A stretch of DNA of 46,442 nt from Microcaldota archaeon (GCA_013360305.1 JABWCK010000002.1:1-46442); one strand, 5' to 3'; positions 1-7,862 are shown, counted from the stretch's first letter. Notes: generated by a model not told the origin, from the letters alone. Program-made: numbers and translations.

Positions 1-57
1 TTGTCTGATGAAGACATGAAGAAGGTTTTGGAAGTTTTGAAAAAGCATGCAAAGTGA
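1..57 (+). CDS. rpoF: RNA polymerase subunit F (Rpo4/RpoF), C-terminal end only
   Basis: Only the last 18 codons and a TGA stop are in the window; the start lies upstream. The visible peptide begins LSDEDMKKVLEVLKKH, a charged amphipathic helix like the C-terminal end of archaeal Rpo4/RpoF, which pairs with Rpo7 to form the RNA polymerase stalk. The assignment rests mostly on context: RpoF, DUF655 and RsmA/KsgA are consecutive in many archaea, and that is the order here. The stop overlaps the GTG start of the next gene by four bases, which implies translational coupling. A short unrelated helical protein is possible but less likely. Confidence 0.6.
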   Translation: MSDEDMKKVLEVLKKHAK

Positions 58-623
58 GTTTAATGAAGAGGGAAGACTACGCTTTAGTGTTAGATTATTT
101 GCCGTACGGAAAATCTGGCGAGGCAGTGAAGGAGCCTCTAGCGATAGTTTTAGGTGACTCTCAGTTTACTTTGCTTGAAGTAGTTTTAAAGCCTGGCTTG
201 AAAGTCGACTTGTTTGAAAAAATCTATATTGGTTCTGATTCTCGCGATAAAGTTGACCACATCAAGCAAAGAATTGAATACTCTCATCTTACTTCTGGCG
301 CGTCTCGCGAGTTGGATGACGCTGTTAAGTTAATAGTCAAGACTAAGGAAGCTGAGTTCGTTAACTTCTTGAACAAGGCTGGGTCCTTAAGCATTCGTTC
401 TCACTCGCTAGAGCAATTGCCTAGTATTGGCAAGAAGCACTTGAGTGCTTTGCTTACTGCTAGAGAAAAAACTCCTTTCACTAGTTTTGAAGACGTTCAA
501 AAAAGAGTTCCTCACTTGATTAATGTAGAGGATATTTTCGTTCAACGAATAGTTTCCGAATTAAAAGGCGGAGAAAAATACTTCTTGTTTACTAAGCCCC
601 CAAGACGCGAAGAGCGTTATTAG
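54..623 (+). CDS. DUF655 protein, OB-like plus helix-hairpin-helix domain
   Basis: A 189-residue protein of the archaeal DUF655 family, a predicted nucleic-acid-binding protein with no established role. Residues 5-85 form the beta-rich N-terminal part; residues about 118-170 carry paired helix-hairpin-helix elements (LPSIGKKHLSALL and a second turn near VPHLINVEDI). The C-terminus is basic and ends PPRREERY. The GTG start at 54 overlaps the upstream stop; an ATG at 63 is an alternative. It lies two bases before rsmA, and its fixed position between rpoF and rsmA in archaea suggests a role in RNA or ribosome metabolism, which is inference. Confidence 0.85.
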   Translation: MSLMKREDYALVLDYLPYGKSGEAVKEPLAIVLGDSQFTLLEVVLKPGLKVDLFEKIYIGSDSRDKVDHIKQRIEYSHLTSGASRELDDAVKLIVKTKEAEFVNFLNKAGSLSIRSHSLEQLPSIGKKHLSALLTAREKTPFTSFEDVQKRVPHLINVEDIFVQRIVSELKGGEKYFLFTKPPRREERY

Positions 624-625
624 AA

Positions 626-1354
626 ATGTTTCAGAAAAGGCTTTTGAGTCAAGTTTTTCTTTGCGATAGAGAAGCTATTCAAAACATTGCTGATTCTGTT
701 GCGTTAAAAGGAAAAACTGTTTTAGAGATTGGTACGGGCGAAGCGTTGTTGACTAGAGAGTTAGCGAAGCGTGCGAAGAAAGTAGTTTCTTTAGAAGTAG
801 ACAAGGAGTTAATGCCTAAGATAAACAAGAATCTTGATGGCTTGAAGAATGTTGAAGTAAACTTTATTGACGCTAGGCAAGCTAGTTTTGATTACGAAAT
901 CGTCTTTGGGAATATTCCTTACCACTTGTCTTCAGAATTATTGTTTAAATTACTAGATAGCAATTTCAAGCAGGCAGTGATCATGGTTCAAAAAGAATTC
1001 GCCGACCGGTTAATCGCTGAACCCGGCGGTGATGATTATGGCCGCCTGTCGGTAACGACTCAAGCTAAGGCTAATGTAAAGAAATTGTTTGATGTTCCAA
1101 AATGGAGTTTCGTGCCTGCGCCTAGGGTTGATTCGACTGTTGTTTTAATAGAAAAATCAGACAACGCGGTTTTGAATGAAGAACTAGTTCGCGCATTGTT
1201 TTCTCACCGCAACCAGAACGTTCGCAAGGCGTTGATTAATTCTCACTTGGTTTCGAAAGAAAAAGCTCAGGAATTAGCTGACTTGGTTGAAAACAAGAGA
1301 GTTAAGGAATTAACGCTCGAAGACGTTGAAGAATTGTCACTGGCGTTTCATTAA
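626..1354 (+). CDS. rsmA: 16S rRNA dimethyladenosine transferase RsmA/KsgA/Dim1
   Basis: SAM-dependent enzyme that dimethylates the two adjacent adenosines in the terminal helix of 16S rRNA late in small-subunit assembly. The SAM-binding motif VLEIGTGEALLT is near residue 33, an acidic residue closing strand 2 follows (SLEVD), and the catalytic NIPYHLSS motif is near residue 91. A VDSTVV segment typical of the family sits near residue 167. At 242 residues it is slightly shorter than bacterial KsgA (about 270), as is usual for compact archaeal versions. It is the last gene of the rpoF-DUF655-rsmA run and its 3' end overlaps the convergent gene by 18 bp. Confidence 0.95.
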   Translation: MFQKRLLSQVFLCDREAIQNIADSVALKGKTVLEIGTGEALLTRELAKRAKKVVSLEVDKELMPKINKNLDGLKNVEVNFIDARQASFDYEIVFGNIPYHLSSELLFKLLDSNFKQAVIMVQKEFADRLIAEPGGDDYGRLSVTTQAKANVKKLFDVPKWSFVPAPRVDSTVVLIEKSDNAVLNEELVRALFSHRNQNVRKALINSHLVSKEKAQELADLVENKRVKELTLEDVEELSLAFH

Positions 1355-2089
1355 AAACGCAGCAGCTCCGCCTAGTATTACGATGACTCCTGCTAATCCG
1401 ATTAAGGTGAAGTCTATTCCTCCTTGCGTAGTGCCTTCGGTGGATTCGCTTGTTGTAGCTGGTCCAGAGTCTAGTTGTCTGGAAATTACTTTAGGCGCGT
1501 CGTAATCGTCGAGTACCTTGTTGTCTAATTCTTTCTCTACAGTGTAAGACCTAGATTCGGTTTCGCCTGGGTCTACGTTATCCATTAGCCAAGTTACTAC
1601 CACAGACCCTTCTTCGAAGCGGAGTGGTTGAATGTTGAAGTCTATTAATTCTTCAGGCAACGTAGCGACTTCGGCGGGTAGTTTTTCTTTTACTAGTATG
1701 TCTTTTACTGGTGTTGAACCAACGTTTTTCACGTTCAAAGTGATAGTAGTGAAAGTCTTCCGTCCTTCGGGAGTGTCTAGTTCGTATGTTCTTAGTTGCC
1801 TCCAGTAAATTAGTTCGCCTTGGTCGCATACTAGTGGCTCGGTTTTTTGAGTGTATTCTTGAACGTTTGAGTAGAGAACATTAGCTCCGGTAGGTATTGT
1901 TTGAGTTGGTTGTATTGCGAATAACGGGTTGAGTAATTCTATGAATAATAATAGCCCCAGCACGAATCCGGTTATTGAAAAGATTGTTTTTACTGGGTGT
2001 TTTTTTCTATCGAGTCCGTAGTATATGGTGGCAAAGCTTGAGGCTAGTAGTAATAATACTCCTAGTAGTTGGCTTATGCTTAAACTCAT
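1337..2089 (-). CDS. Membrane-anchored protein with an extracellular beta domain
   Basis: A 250-residue protein of unknown function. Hydrophobic segments lie at residues 7-25 and 36-55, and a third at about 225-245 ends with the basic stop MKRQ. The region between them (about 60-220) is predicted to be outside and resembles the beta-sandwich segments of archaeal surface proteins, with phrases such as LNVKNVGSTPVKDILVKE that recall conserved-repeat (COG1361-like) domains. It lies 32 bp downstream of the larger surface protein on the same strand and probably shares its transcript. Its end overlaps rsmA by 18 bp in the convergent direction. It may be a partner of the upstream surface protein in the cell envelope. 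Confidence 0.75.
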   Translation of the reverse strand: MSLSISQLLGVLLLLASSFATIYYGLDRKKHPVKTIFSITGFVLGLLLFIELLNPLFAIQPTQTIPTGANVLYSNVQEYTQKTEPLVCDQGELIYWRQLRTYELDTPEGRKTFTTITLNVKNVGSTPVKDILVKEKLPAEVATLPEELIDFNIQPLRFEEGSVVVTWLMDNVDPGETESRSYTVEKELDNKVLDDYDAPKVISRQLDSGPATTSESTEGTTQGGIDFTLIGLAGVIVILGGAAAFLMKRQ

Positions 2090-2121
2090 GACAAAATAAG
2101 GGGGAAGAGGTTTTTAGTGTT

Positions 2122-3726
2122 TTAGTGTCCGTGTTCATCGTGGGTTGCATGAGATTCATGTGTTTCGTGTGTGTCTTCTACTGCGTGTTTTAGTGAAGTA
2201 ATTCTGTCTCTGTATTCGTCTTCAATTGTTTTTCTTCGTCCAAATAATACCATGATGATGACTACTGCGATGATTATTAGTATTCCAATGAAAAAGCTAT
2301 TTTGGCCTAGTGCGGTAAACAAGCCAGTGATTCCGCTTCCTCTTGCTGGTATTTTGTCGACTGGAATGGTTTCAATTGTTCGGCCGTCTGCTTCGATTAT
2401 TAAAACTGGTTCAGCTGCTTCGTCACTGTTTCTGGTTAGTAGTAGTGATACTATTTGACTGGTTTGGCCTGGGATTGTTATCAAGTCGCTTTTTTGCTCC
2501 CAAGAGTTTGGAACTCCTTCTAATCGCATTCTAACGTTTTGTAAATCGCTTAGTCCGTCGTTGTTGATTACTGCAGTGTACTTGTATAAGTCTTGAGAAA
2601 CGTTTGAGGTAGTAACGCTTGTTTCAGTTGAAGGCTTGTTTGTGCATGAAGTTATTTGGAATTGAATGTTTCCTGCAGAAGTTTTTCCTTCAAAGTCTTC
2701 GATTAATTTGATTTGCATTGTGCTTGAACCAATTGGTAACTCGCCTGGGTTTACTAGGAATTGTATTTGAGAAAACTCGCTTGGTCCTAATGATATTCTG
2801 TGAGGGTTTACTGAAACAAAGCTTGGTGCTTCAATAGTGAATGAGTCTTGTCCTGTTCCAGTGTTTTGAATGGTTCCGTAAAAAACAATTGGTTCACAAA
2901 CGTTTCCTTTGACGGTTAATGGAACGTCCAAGTTGGCTTGCCTGTCGTTTTCGACATCAAAACAAAATGATTGGTCGCCTACAACTACTCCTCCTACAGT
3001 TGCTTGAAGAGTCAAAAAGTATCGACCGTCTCTCACTCGTGAAGGGTTGACGTTTATGTAAACGCTGTCGACTTCATTTTTGCTTAAAGACAAGTGGTTT
3101 TGTGAGGGAATAGCGTTTAATTCTTCCTCGTTGCCGACTAGTCTCAAATCAATTGATGTTGAAGCGCCTTGGTTGTAAACGTTTGCTTTAATCTTAGCGT
3201 AAGAATCTGCTTTTACTTGCAAGCAACTGGTTGGTCCAGTTATTCTTACTTGGTAATCAGTTGGATCATAATAAGAATGTTTTTGAACAGTGCTGTATAT
3301 GGTTGAACCGTGTCCGTATTGGTGTGGTCCTTCAAAGTAATCGTAAGCTTGTCCCAAGTCGTACTTGTAAGAACAACTCTTTCTTGCGAGAACGTATACG
3401 CGAATGGTTTTGCTGACTGGAATGCATTCGTTGTTAGTGCAAGCTCTAGCGGTTAGTAATAAGTCGTATGATCCTTCTGCGCAGTCTGGTGCGGTTAAGT
3501 GCAAGTAAGTGCCGCGTGTTTTAGTTAAGTCTACGAATGAGTCTTCAAAAAAACCATTTAATGGTCCTAAATCTGCGTGGAATGATGCTGAGTCGAATCC
3601 TTTAGTGCTGATCCATGCGAAAACTCGTGCTTCAGTGCCTGAAATAGTTATCGAGTTGTCTGACGTTTCTAGAGAGACTGCACTCAATAAAGGCAATAAC
3701 AACAATAATGCAAGCAATTTCTTCAT
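2122..3726 (-). CDS. Secreted surface protein with COG1361/NEW3-like repeats and a His-rich cytoplasmic tail
   Basis: A 534-residue type I membrane protein. It starts with a signal peptide (MKKLLALLLLLPLLSAVS). The body contains tandem beta-sandwich domains of the NEW3/CARDB type seen in archaeal surface proteins; phrases such as GNVCEPIVFYGTIQNTGTG are typical. A transmembrane helix lies at about residues 478-497, followed by a basic RRK stop and a tail of about 35 residues that ends DTHETHESHATHDEHGH, with seven histidines in 17 residues. The tail is predicted to be inside the cell and could bind metal, which is inference. Transcription probably starts from a TATA box at 3765-3774 facing the TrmB-type regulator. 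Confidence 0.8.
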   Translation of the reverse strand: MKKLLALLLLLPLLSAVSLETSDNSITISGTEARVFAWISTKGFDSASFHADLGPLNGFFEDSFVDLTKTRGTYLHLTAPDCAEGSYDLLLTARACTNNECIPVSKTIRVYVLARKSCSYKYDLGQAYDYFEGPHQYGHGSTIYSTVQKHSYYDPTDYQVRITGPTSCLQVKADSYAKIKANVYNQGASTSIDLRLVGNEEELNAIPSQNHLSLSKNEVDSVYINVNPSRVRDGRYFLTLQATVGGVVVGDQSFCFDVENDRQANLDVPLTVKGNVCEPIVFYGTIQNTGTGQDSFTIEAPSFVSVNPHRISLGPSEFSQIQFLVNPGELPIGSSTMQIKLIEDFEGKTSAGNIQFQITSCTNKPSTETSVTTSNVSQDLYKYTAVINNDGLSDLQNVRMRLEGVPNSWEQKSDLITIPGQTSQIVSLLLTRNSDEAAEPVLIIEADGRTIETIPVDKIPARGSGITGLFTALGQNSFFIGILIIIAVVIIMVLFGRRKTIEDEYRDRITSLKHAVEDTHETHESHATHDEHGH

Positions 3727-3764
3727 TTAACCACCATTCTAATGTTACTATTACTGAGTTACAA

Positions 3765-3774
3765 TATTTATAAA
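3765..3774 (-). promoter_or_regulatory. TATA box for the surface-protein operon
   Basis: On the minus strand the sequence reads TTTATAAATA, a strong archaeal TATA box. Its centre is 44 bp upstream of the start codon at 3726, which places transcription start near 3744 and leaves a leader of about 18 nt. A GTTACTAT repeat copy coincides with that start. Confidence 0.6.
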
Positions 3775-3806
3775 CCTTTAGTTTGTTACTATTGGCCAGT
3801 AAAAAC

Positions 3807-3814
3807 TTTATATA
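3807..3814 (+). promoter_or_regulatory. TATA box for the TrmB-type regulator gene
   Basis: TTTATATA preceded by an A-rich BRE-like stretch. Transcription is expected near 3836, giving a leader of about 50 nt. A second AT-rich box near 3864 is too close to the start codon to be the promoter. The third GTTACTAT copy covers the predicted start site, which would suit autoregulation. Confidence 0.6.
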
Positions 3815-3885
3815 CTAGTTGTTTAATATGTTACTATGCGTTAATGACGAATTTAACGCTTAATTTTATATAGGAGCTTTTAGTA

Positions 3886-4617
3886 ATGAACAACGAAATG
3901 CCCGATAGAGATACACTAAACCAATTGCGACAACTAGGTTTAAACGAATATGAGTCTAAGGCTTACTATGCACTAGCCAGCCATGGTATTCACACTGCAG
4001 GCGCTTTAAGCGAAAGAGCTGACCTTCCAAGAGCAAGAATGTATGACGTTTTATCTAAACTTCAAGAAAAAGGATTCGTTTCAATTCAACAAGGCCGTCC
4101 AGTAAAATTTTCAGCTTTGCCTTTAAGCGAGGCTGTTAAAACGCTCCGCAAACAAAAAGAAGCTTCTTTGCAAGACGAGTTAAACTTGATTGAAGGACTA
4201 GGCAAGGACTTGCAATCCAAGCTAAAGCCTTCAAGTGCTTCTTCGACGCCGACTGAAGAAATCGTTTGGTCTTTGAAAGGAAGAGATTCTATTTATTCCA
4301 AGATTGGCTCAATGATTGCTGACGCCAAGAAGCACGTAATTATTTCAAGCGGCGCTGAAGGCGTTGCTAGGAAACTAAAGTTTTTCTCTGCTGATTTAAA
4401 GAAAGCTAAAACGCGGGGAGCTGAAGTTACAGTTGTTTCTCCTGAAAAAATAGATTCAGAACACTCTGTTAAAATAAAATCACTGCCTACTCGACTGGTT
4501 TTAGCTGACGACCAAGCAGTCGTTTTCTTAAACAATGCTCAAGACCCTGAAGACGAGTTAGGCTTATGGTTGAAGAGTCCTCACTTCGTGGAAACAATCA
4601 AGCACGCAGTCAAATAA
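3886..4617 (+). CDS. TrmB-family transcriptional regulator
   Basis: A 243-residue archaeal transcription factor. Residues 12-80 form a winged helix of the TrmB type (LGLNEYESKAYYAL, then LPRARMYDVLSKLQEKGFV). A basic coiled segment follows at about 90-115, and residues 125-243 form the C-terminal sensor-like domain that in TrmB relatives lies in a PLD-like fold (IVWSLKGRDSIYSKI). No sugar-binding extension is obvious, so the ligand is unknown. The gene faces the surface-protein operon across a 159-bp region with three GTTACTAT repeats, suggesting that it controls that operon and itself. It is 2 bp from the convergent small gene downstream. Confidence 0.85.
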   Translation: MNNEMPDRDTLNQLRQLGLNEYESKAYYALASHGIHTAGALSERADLPRARMYDVLSKLQEKGFVSIQQGRPVKFSALPLSEAVKTLRKQKEASLQDELNLIEGLGKDLQSKLKPSSASSTPTEEIVWSLKGRDSIYSKIGSMIADAKKHVIISSGAEGVARKLKFFSADLKKAKTRGAEVTVVSPEKIDSEHSVKIKSLPTRLVLADDQAVVFLNNAQDPEDELGLWLKSPHFVETIKHAVK

Positions 4618-4619
4618 TT

Positions 4620-4928
4620 TTACTCTATTCTCTTTAATTCAAACGCATGCAATGCAAGAAACGCTTTAACGACTTTTTCTAAGTCTTCTTGTTCTTTGTG
4701 AATAAATCTTACTTTTCCACTTCCCCTATATTGCAAGTTAAAGCCTAGTAGCTTTGCTTTATTCATTAATGGAGTGTCTATTGCTGAATGCAGGGCTAGG
4801 AATCCTACTTTTCCTGTTTTGTTTAATTTAACTATTTCCGCTAGTAAATCCGTTGGAATTCTTGCAGATTGAATAGGGTAGTCGGCTAGTTCTAAAGCGT
4901 ATTTTTTGTTGATTTCTTCTTTATTCAT
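4620..4928 (-). CDS. Hypothetical protein, 102 aa
   Basis: I do not recognise this family. The protein is mixed alpha/beta, moderately charged, with no signal peptide or membrane helix. The segment GKVGFLALHSAIDTPLM and the later GSGKVRFIHKEQEDLEKVVKAF look like a compact folded domain. Its ATG overlaps the stop of the upstream gene (ATGA, 4925-4928), so the two are a translationally coupled pair and may act together. It ends 2 bp from the end of the TrmB-type regulator gene. Confidence 0.65.
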   Translation of the reverse strand: MNKEEINKKYALELADYPIQSARIPTDLLAEIVKLNKTGKVGFLALHSAIDTPLMNKAKLLGFNLQYRGSGKVRFIHKEQEDLEKVVKAFLALHAFELKRIE

Positions 4929-5215
4929 GTTGTTCTGTTAAATGGTTCAATATACGCGTGCACGTGCAGTCTATTGTTTTCAATAGAGACAGCTATGCCT
5001 TTTTTCCCATTAGTGCTTAAGTTAAGTCCCTTGTGCGGAAGTAGTTTTTTAGCAATTTTAATTGCTTCACCTACATGTTTCGCTTCTGTAAACTCGAAAA
5101 AAGCATGCTGTTCTTTTTTGATAATTTTAATTATTTTTAATTCGGGCTGCTGTTCAAGTTCTGAGTGCAAGTTGTTAACGAATGACGCAAATTTGGGTTG
5201 GAGTGGATTTGGCAT
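4925..5215 (-). CDS. Hypothetical protein, 96 aa
   Basis: A small alpha/beta protein beginning MPNPLQPKFASFV, function unknown. An in-frame codon at 5341 would add 42 residues, but I prefer the ATG at 5215: it lies about 26 bp downstream of a good TATA box read on the minus strand (centre near 5241), matching a leaderless transcript, and the upstream extension would run through that promoter and into the divergent gene. The C-terminal part (GIAVSIENNRLHVHAYIEPF) looks like a beta-hairpin. The stop overlaps the next gene's start by four bases. Confidence 0.65.
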   Translation of the reverse strand: MPNPLQPKFASFVNNLHSELEQQPELKIIKIIKKEQHAFFEFTEAKHVGEAIKIAKKLLPHKGLNLSTNGKKGIAVSIENNRLHVHAYIEPFNRTT

Positions 5216-5235
5216 TATAACTTTATTTCGAAAAA

Positions 5236-5246
5236 GATTATAAATT
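5236..5246. promoter_or_regulatory. Central AT box shared by two divergent leaderless genes
   Basis: The sequence ATTATAAAT reads as a TATA-like box on both strands. It is centred near 5241, about 26 bp from the start codon at 5215 on the minus strand and from the ATG at 5267 on the plus strand; the gap between the start codons is only 51 bp. The same geometry occurs at 14919-14972 and 27074-27126. Confidence 0.5.
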
Positions 5247-5266
5247 CTTTTTTTCACTTTAACCAC

Positions 5267-5434
5267 ATGGTTTTTTTCGATATTTGGTTTTTTATTGGCG
5301 CATTGTTTGTAGCAGTGTTTTTTGCTAAGATTAAAGAGCAATTCTTGCTAGCATTCAGCGATTTTGCTTCAAACCCTGGATTAGTAATATTGATTTTATT
5401 CTTGGTTGGTGTGGCGTTGTTTGTTGAACCCTAG
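5267..5434 (+). CDS. Small two-helix membrane protein, 55 aa
   Basis: A 55-residue protein with two hydrophobic helices: residues 2-17 (VFFDIWFFIGALFVAVFF), then a short charged link AKIKEQ, then about 36-52 (VILILFLVGVALFV). I chose the ATG at 5267 because it is about 26 bp from the shared AT box; a longer reading frame from 5198 would start inside the promoter. No family is recognised. It precedes the DUF3179 lipoprotein by 33 bp and may be cotranscribed with it. Confidence 0.5.
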   Translation: MVFFDIWFFIGALFVAVFFAKIKEQFLLAFSDFASNPGLVILILFLVGVALFVEP

Positions 5435-5467
5435 ACTTTTTTAATCCCGCAATCATTCCTCTTATTA

Positions 5468-6598
5468 GTGAAAAAATTATTTTTCGTGTTAACCGCTTTA
5501 TTCTTGCTAGGCTGCACTATTCCGCAGGAAGTTGAAGACGCTATTCCTACCGTTATAATAACTCCTTTCCCTACTAGCGCTCCAACTCCTGTTCCTGACA
5601 TTCGCGTAGCAGAAAAACAAGCCATTGAATTCGAAGAACCTTTAATAGTGAAGGAGAAGGACGGCAAGCAATTCATTGTTTCTGACTCTGAGTTGTCTTA
5701 CTCTCAATCTCCTGACTTGATTTCTTCAATTGATTTTCCTGAATTCAATTCTACTCTTGAAAGAAACTTAAAGATTAGTGGTTCGGAAATGGTTGTCGGC
5801 GTTTTTTACAACGGAGAAGCTAAAGCGTATCCTGTTAGAATATTAAACTGGCATGAAGTAGTGAACGATAATTTTAGGGGGGAGAAAATAGTCGTAGTTT
5901 ATTCTCCTTTGACTTTCGCCGCAGCAGCATTCAAGAGAGCGTCACTGGATTTTGGAGTGAGTGGAAAGTTTTACTTGAATACTCCTTTGCTTTATGACCG
6001 CCAAACTCAATCTTTATGGCATTCTTGGACTGGATTCGCAATTCAAGGACAATACTCTGGAGACTCTCTTGAAAGTATTCCCGTATTCGTTGGTTCTTTC
6101 GGGGAATGGAATGCTACTCACCCGGATACTAAAGTATTAGACGCTCCGCGCGGAACTAGAGCCAAGCCTTACAATACGTACCCTTATGGCAACTATAATT
6201 CAAGTGAAAGATTGTTGTTTCCGTCTTTAAGCATTGACCAACGCTTGCGTGCAAAAGAACCAGTATTGGGCGTCGGGTTGAATGGTTATTATAAGGCGTA
6301 CAAGATTTCAACAATGCCTAACGCGTTGAATGATGAACTAGCTGGAACTAACTTAGTTTTATTAAAGAATCCAGTCAATAACGAAACTAGATTGTTTGAT
6401 AGGCGGGATTACTTGTTTTTCGCTAACGAGACGGGGTTGTTTGATTCTCAAACGTTCAGTCAATGGAATTTTGATGGTAGTATTAATTCAACGCGCAGAA
6501 GCAATTTAAGAAGCGCTAAACTCGACGAAGTTCCATCAATTAGGCTGTACTGGTTTGCTTGGAGTCAATTCCACGCTAAAACTGGATTAGAACGCTAA
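5468..6598 (+). CDS. DUF3179 domain lipoprotein
   Basis: A 376-residue exported lipoprotein. The GTG start is followed by a short signal peptide ending in a lipobox (LFLLGC), so Cys16 or so is the predicted lipid anchor. A Pro/Thr-rich linker follows to about residue 50. Residues about 75-330 match DUF3179: AKAYPVRILNWHEVVND, then VVVYSPLTFAAAAF, then FGVSGKFYLNTPLLYDRQT and LWHSWTG. In many family members the PLT segment is preceded or followed by Cys; here it is Ser, so a thiol-dependent role is unlikely. The function of the family is unknown. The gene ends 39 bp from the convergent rps3ae. Confidence 0.85.
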   Translation: MKKLFFVLTALFLLGCTIPQEVEDAIPTVIITPFPTSAPTPVPDIRVAEKQAIEFEEPLIVKEKDGKQFIVSDSELSYSQSPDLISSIDFPEFNSTLERNLKISGSEMVVGVFYNGEAKAYPVRILNWHEVVNDNFRGEKIVVVYSPLTFAAAAFKRASLDFGVSGKFYLNTPLLYDRQTQSLWHSWTGFAIQGQYSGDSLESIPVFVGSFGEWNATHPDTKVLDAPRGTRAKPYNTYPYGNYNSSERLLFPSLSIDQRLRAKEPVLGVGLNGYYKAYKISTMPNALNDELAGTNLVLLKNPVNNETRLFDRRDYLFFANETGLFDSQTFSQWNFDGSINSTRRSNLRSAKLDEVPSIRLYWFAWSQFHAKTGLER

Positions 6599-6637
6599 AG
6601 CTAGTGTTTGTTTTAAAAAATTCAGGGGAAAAAAACT

Positions 6638-7306
6638 TTAATTCGTTGCTGGTTCTTCTGCAGCTTCAACTTTCTTTTCTTCTTTTGCTACAGGAACGTC
6701 CATTGTTTCTTCAACGTCGAATACTTCAGTCAACTCGATCTTGCTTATTTCAATCCTGCGGATTGGAGCAATCTTGTTGATGTCCTTCATTAATGGGGGC
6801 ACGAATTTGTTAAACAACACTGCTCTAACGAATTCAGCGAATTCCATTTCGCTAGATTGCTTGACTATTTGTTCAGTTAAGAATTTTCTCAAAGAATGGT
6901 TTTGTTTCTCACTGCACCTGTTAGCGGTAATAATAACTGCTTTAGCTACGAAGTCGACTCCGTCTTTTGACTTGGTTGGAACAACGATTTCTAATGCATC
7001 GCGTCCTCTTCGTACTAGAGTGCTTAAGTATTCTTTAGCAATTGAGTGGCCGATGAATTTAGTGAAGGCTTTCTTTCCTTGCACTTCAGTTACTCTCAAC
7101 TTAATGCTGGTATAAATGTGATTGATGTCTCGAGTAATTTCTTTTAATGGCAATTTTAATACTCTGTTGGTTAGTGTTTCTTCTTCTCCAGCTGGAACTA
7201 CTGTGTTAGTTGGTACTTCGCCCAAAAACTTTGGAGCAATAATTGTATACCAAGACTTTGTCTTCCAAGTGTCGATGTTTTTCTTTTTGAATTCGCCAGT
7301 AGCCAT
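6638..7306 (-). CDS. rps3ae: Ribosomal protein eS1 (S3Ae)
   Basis: Small-subunit ribosomal protein shared by archaea and eukaryotes. It opens with KKKNIDTWKTKSWYTIIAP, the family signature, and contains TKFIGHSIAKEYLSTLVRRG and LRKFLTEQIVKQSSEMEF, both typical. At 222 residues it is normal in length and has an acidic C-terminal tail. It follows rps15 by 5 bp, the usual archaeal rps15-rps3ae order. The 3' flank reads TTTTTTTCCCC on the transcript strand, a likely termination signal. Confidence 0.95.
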   Translation of the reverse strand: MATGEFKKKNIDTWKTKSWYTIIAPKFLGEVPTNTVVPAGEEETLTNRVLKLPLKEITRDINHIYTSIKLRVTEVQGKKAFTKFIGHSIAKEYLSTLVRRGRDALEIVVPTKSKDGVDFVAKAVIITANRCSEKQNHSLRKFLTEQIVKQSSEMEFAEFVRAVLFNKFVPPLMKDINKIAPIRRIEISKIELTEVFDVEETMDVPVAKEEKKVEAAEEPATN

Positions 7307-7311
7307 TTAAT

Positions 7312-7761
7312 TTATTTCACCAATAATGTTGCTTCTTCAGGGTCGTACTTCCAGTTTTGTGGCAGTTTGTTGCCTCTGTAGTATCGAACTAACCTCTTGA
7401 TTTTTGATTCTACGTGAGTTAGTTTTACTTTGTTTGAAGTGTCAGTCTTGTTTTCTTTCAAGTGCTTTCTAACGCGTACAGCGCGTTTAATCAAGTTTAG
7501 CAAGTCTGAAGGGTATTCTTGAGTTACTTCTTTTTCCTTTAGTACTTGAGTAATTGTTTTTCCAGTGGCGGCCTTTACTGAAGGAACACCTTGCGCCTTT
7601 AATTCTTGGCCTATTGCTTCTGGTTGTTTTCCTTCCTTGGCTAGTTTTTCTACTAGCGAAATTATTTCGTCCTTAGGCATTTTAGTTGATTTTTTGAACT
7701 TCAACACAGCGTGCCTTTTAGAACCGCTCTTTCCTTTTTTTCGTGAATGTAGTCTAGCCAT
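7312..7761 (-). CDS. rps15: Ribosomal protein uS15
   Basis: A 149-residue archaeal uS15 with the long N-terminal extension of the archaeal/eukaryotic form (MARLHSRKKGKSGSKR). The S15 core is at about 70-140 and includes LIKRAVRVRKHLKENK and the rRNA-binding KRLVRYYRGNKLPQNW. It is the first gene of the rps15-rps3ae pair. A TATA box lies at 7853-7862 and a GGTG ribosome-binding site lies shortly before the start. Confidence 0.95.
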   Translation of the reverse strand: MARLHSRKKGKSGSKRHAVLKFKKSTKMPKDEIISLVEKLAKEGKQPEAIGQELKAQGVPSVKAATGKTITQVLKEKEVTQEYPSDLLNLIKRAVRVRKHLKENKTDTSNKVKLTHVESKIKRLVRYYRGNKLPQNWKYDPEEATLLVK

Positions 7762-7852
7762 TTTAAAAAAATTACACCTTTGAATAGAAAATAAAAATCT
7801 CGCTTAAAGAATTTTCAGCTAAAACGAGCAATTAAGTATATGCCGTCTTGGG

Positions 7853-7862
7853 TTTATAAATT
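7853..7862 (-). promoter_or_regulatory. TATA box of the rps15-rps3ae operon
   Basis: AATTTATAAACC on the minus strand, just after the end of valS. Transcription is expected near 7830, leaving a leader of about 65 nt ahead of rps15 that contains AAAGGTG as a ribosome-binding site. This separates the pair from the upstream valS operon. Confidence 0.5.

Larger units (their letters stand above)
3744..3837 (+). repeat. Three direct copies of GTTACTAT in a divergent promoter
   Basis: The 8-mer GTTACTAT occurs at 3744-3751, 3785-3792 and 3830-3837, with start-to-start spacings of 41 and 45 bp. The middle copy is followed by AGTAA at 3798-3802, making an inverted repeat TTACT-N7-AGTAA. The outer copies fall near the two predicted transcription starts and the middle one lies upstream of both TATA boxes. 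This is the expected layout of an operator set for the adjacent TrmB-type regulator; the link is inference. Confidence 0.55.
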
